Assembly: GCA_017893485.1 (NCBI GenBank)
Contig: CM030360.1
Coordinates: 14,744,597-14,808,596, forward strand
DNA length: 64,000 nucleotides
Direction: 5' to 3'
DNA from: Hemerocallis citrina
Taxonomy: Eukaryota; Streptophyta; Magnoliopsida; Asparagales; Asphodelaceae
Below the pieces are notes generated by a model that ran no database searches, had not been told where the DNA came from, and saw nothing but the letters and a program-made list of their open reading frames with translations. The translations under genes were made by a program, and so were the position numbers. Shown in pieces: positions 61,389-64,000 of this stretch; positions within the stretch are counted from its first letter, which is position 1, and every line of letters starts with the position of its first letter.

Positions 61389-61529
61389 TGTTAGATGATA
61401 TATTAGTTTAGTCCCATATTGGTTATGTATCAGTTTAGTTTTCTATTCTCTTCTATATGTATGAGTCATATTGTATTCAGTTTATTCAATCAATCAATAA
61501 AGAATTATTCTCATTCAATAATCTTAATA

Positions 61530-61704
61530 CATTTCTATTGCTGAACACGGGAATAACTTTCCATCTATTTTCTTCTTCATCACACTTCCATTCTTTTTAG
61601 CTTTAGGATGTTTTCAGCTAGTTTGGGCCAATAATAACCCTCGAAATATGGTAACTGCAAGATGTTCCCTTGACATATTTGCTCAAAGTATCAAGGATAC
61701 AAAG
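61530..61704. other. Spacer, no gene seen
   Basis: Sequence between the small LTR element and the next copia LTR. The last bases, CAAAG, may be the target site of that copia element. Confidence 0.4.
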
Positions 61705-62338
61705 TGTACGACCCCCTACAATCTTTTTCTCTGTAGCCTTCTGTATGAGTGCACTATTAGGATCTGGATCTGTGGACCTAATACACTAGCACAAGGGTTT
61801 GGAGAAGGAGAAGACACGAACCGGCAACAGCAAGCAAAAGAGCAGCAAAACAGACTTGACAGTCGACTATGCAATCAACCTTCATATTTGTTGAATTGAT
61901 AATCGATCGACGAGTAGCGCAGTCGACCGGGTTTCTCTCTGGTTTGTTTGAGTCTCATTGTAGTTGACCGTCGAGTGGAGCATTCGACCACAACAGTGTC
62001 GATGTTATATTAACAGATCGCGAGTTTGGATTTTTTTGGGGCCGGTTTGTATTCATCTTTTAGGGTTTACTTGGGGGCTATAAATATAGATGAACATTAT
62101 AGGGTTTGATATATACATAACCGAGAGAACTTTTCATGCCGAGTGCTGTCAAAGATGAGAGAGAGATCTCATTATAATTTTTTATTTCTTGAGTAAGACA
62201 TATTGATTATCTCTCCATATTGTTTTGTTCTTATGTTTGTGAGATATTGTATTTGTCGAATCTTGTTATTGATGCATCTAGATCTTTGTGGGCATTGTTG
62301 GGTACTACAAAGTAGTATCAGAGCTTAGGATTTTCGTG

Positions 62339-63250
62339 ATGGCCGCTAGCAAGTTCAAAGTCAAAAAAATTGATGAAAGTGATTTCATGATGTGGAAGAT
62401 TCAGATAGTGGCGTATCTCCGTCGGAAAGATCTAGATGGTCCATTATTTGATGAGAAGCCGGAAGGTGCAGACAAAGTGGTATCAGAACTTAGGGTATTC
62501 GTGATGGTCGCTAGCAACTCCAAAGTCAAAAAATTTGAGGAAAGTGATTTCATGATGTGGAAGATTTAGATAGTGGTGTATCTCCACCAGAAAGATCTAG
62601 ATGGTCTGTTGTGATGATAAGCTGGAAGGTGCAGACAATGATGGGACAATCTTGGCGGCATGGAATTGTCTGAATCATAAGGAGCTTGGGCATATTCGGT
62701 TAGCACCGAGTAGAAAAACGTTATTTCATATCTCAAAGGAAAAGACCATCATGAAAATGGAGACTCACAAATATGTATGAGAAACTGTCAGCATCGAATC
62801 AAATTGTTCACTTGAAGAAATTGGTTAACATGAAGTTGGAAGACATGGGTTCAGTAGTGGAACATGTGAACAATTACTGTATGTTATACAACAAGATGGA
62901 GGCTGCAGGATTAAAGTTTTCAGAGCGAGGACATACATGGTTCTATCTACTCTATCTGATAATTATGGTATGGTAGAACAGAGAATTACAGGGACTATGA
63001 TAGATTCGACGATTATGCAAGATGTTGTGAGAAGCATTATGAACAAAGAGGTGAAAAGGAAGAGAAACAGAGAGTTTTCATCATCTTCTAGAAATTCTGC
63101 ATTTTTAGTTCAGAGACGTGCGAGTCTAAGGAAAGTCGAAGGAGAAAGGATCAGAGAAGTGAGTCCTTTAGTGGGTCTGAAGACAACGACGATGGTGGTG
63201 GACCTGAGTGTTGATATTTTTATACTCAGGGCCACATGAAGCGTAGTTGT
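62339..63250 (+). pseudogene. copia gag with an internal tandem duplication, degraded
   Basis: ATG at 62339 starts MAASKFKVKKIDESDFMMWK, the typical copia gag opening. A 165-bp tandem copy begins at 62480 and repeats part of the primer site and this gag start, with a stop at its end. The capsid core resumes at about 62770 (MYEKLSASNQ, LKKLVNMKLEDMGSV, AEH-like HVNNYC). The zinc knuckle at 63209-63250 reads C, stop, Y-F-Y, then GHMKRSC, so a stop follows its first Cys and the second Cys is replaced. The Gag is not functional. Confidence 0.87.
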
Positions 63251-63311
63251 AAGACTCTTATAAAGATGAAGGAAGAACGGTCAAAGCAAGCCAATGTGAT
63301 GGATGAGGAAA

Positions 63312-63770
63312 CAAAGGATGAAGAATTATGTTTATCAGCAAGGGTGGAGTTGGACACACGAAATTGGTGCATTGATTCAGATGATTCAATTCATTGCACT
63401 TCAAGGATGAAAGTGTTTGAGGACTACAAAGAGGGTTCCTTTGGAGATGTAATCGGAGGATACAAAGGATAAAGAGTTATGTTTATCAGCAAGGGTGGAA
63501 TTGGTATCACGAGATTGGTGCATTGATTCAGATGATTCATTTCATTACACTTCGAGGATGAAGGTGTTTAAGGACTAAAAGAGGGTTCTTCCGGAGATGT
63601 GATCGGTGGAAACCAAGGATGAAGAGTTATGTTTATCAGTTTTGGTGGAGTTGGACACACGAGATTGGTGCATTGATTTAGATGATTCATTTCATTGCAC
63701 TTCGAGGATGAAGGTGTTTGAGAACTACAAAGAGGTTTCTTTCAGAGGTGTGATCGTGGGTAACAATTAG
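63312..63770 (+). pseudogene. copia protease segment, tandemly triplicated
   Basis: A unit of about 150 bp starts at 63312, 63463 and 63613. Each encodes a version of DEELCLSARVELDTRNW, then CIDSDDSIHCTSRMKVF. In active copia proteases this place reads D-S/T-G-A; here every copy has D-S-D or D-L-D, so the catalytic Gly is gone in all three. Copies differ by a few substitutions and a stop in copy 2. Normal protease sequence resumes after 63770 (ETKHVPNLRENFIS) and runs to the window end. Confidence 0.88.
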
Positions 63771-64000
63771 TGATGCCTATGATTGGAACTGAAACTGTTC
63801 ACATGAAAGCTGGTGATAGTAAGTAGATTGTCTTGTTGGAGACAAAGCATGTCCCAAACTTGAGAGAAAATTTTATCTCGACGGAAGGCTCGACAAAGAG
63901 AGGTTTTTTGACTACATTTGGTAGTGGAGAGTGGTATATAACTGCAAGTTCAGAAGTGTTAGCAAGTGAGAAGCAGGAGGGATCTCTGTATTTGCTTAAA

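Larger units (their letters stand above)
59927..61529 (+). mobile_element. Small LTR retrotransposon (TRIM/SMART-like), 1.6 kb
   Basis: The LTRs are 59927-60068 and 61389-61529 (142 and 141 bp), starting TGTTAGATGATATATTAG. A primer site TGGTATTAGAGCC (60069-60081) touches the 5' LTR and the polypurine tract GAGTTTGAGAGGGGG touches the 3' LTR. The 1.3-kb interior has no gag or pol motif. No clear TSD: the flanks are TTATC and CATTT. The 3' LTR's terminal CA has decayed to TA. The polarity is plus. Confidence 0.9.
61705..64000 (+). mobile_element. Ty1/copia element, 5' half, running off the window
   Basis: The 5' LTR (about 61705-62309, TGTACGACCCC...GGTACTACA) has a TATA box GGCTATAAATATAG at about 62077-62090. 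A primer site decayed to TAGTATCAGAGC (62313-62324) follows, then gag and protease. The LTR style and gag resemble Tork/Tnt1-type copia. Stops throughout show it is inactive. The 3' half is outside the window. Confidence 0.83.

Overview
The window is repeat-dense nuclear DNA of a flowering plant. The signs are two classes of LTR retrotransposon (Ty1/copia and Ty3/gypsy), L1-type LINEs with reverse-transcriptase zinc-finger ends, hAT, CACTA and PIF/Harbinger DNA transposons, plant-type TATA boxes and splice sites, and fragments of two plant genes (GH3 beta-xylosidase and class III HD-ZIP homeobox). I found no intact host gene, no RNA gene and nothing prokaryotic. Almost every recognisable coding stretch is a decayed transposon gene, so the useful annotation is the transposon architecture. 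Element borders were fixed by reading terminal repeats and target-site duplications (TSDs) by eye. The species cannot be determined.

Layout, left to right. 1-2232 is the end of a copia pol gene in one frame with six stops, followed by non-coding sequence. 4162-4698 is a PIF/Harbinger-type MITE. 4912-5082 is one beta-xylosidase exon. 5586-13390 is a complete but dead copia element (TSD GTAAT) with long, rearranged LTRs. 13428-14649 is copy A of a duplicated unique segment. It is split by 14650-23730, a LARD-like gypsy derivative on the minus strand with 3.2-kb LTRs, no coding capacity and TSD GTAAT. Copy B (25246-26580) preserves the empty insertion site. A truncated minus-strand copia (23829-25245) lies between the two copies. 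A CACTA end (27257-27520) and a probable solo copia LTR (27596 to about 29370) follow.

From 29588 to 54612 the backbone is a single minus-strand L1-type LINE with later elements nested in it. These are a Ty3/gypsy element of Tat/Ogre type (30663-47199, TSD ATACC), a miniature LTR element (49823-51070) and a hAT MITE (51537-52465, 8-bp TSD). The gypsy element carries gag and a damaged protease, no reverse transcriptase, and a 2.4-kb array of about 60-bp units that each can fold into a hairpin. The array is followed by a 5955-bp CACTA transposon (38554-44508, TSD TAT) that captured an HD-ZIP III gene fragment with its intron. The gypsy 3' LTR was itself hit by a hAT MITE (46439-46750).

The right end holds a larger hAT element with a broken transposase (54715-57536), a second PIF/Harbinger-type MITE (57738-58450), a 5'-truncated LINE (58800-59617), a small LTR element with 142-bp LTRs (59927-61529), and the 5' half of another copia element (61705 to window end) whose protease segment is tandemly triplicated. 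No genes act together here. The order of insertion can be read: LINE first, then the gypsy, TRIM and hAT insertions into it, then CACTA and a MITE into the gypsy.
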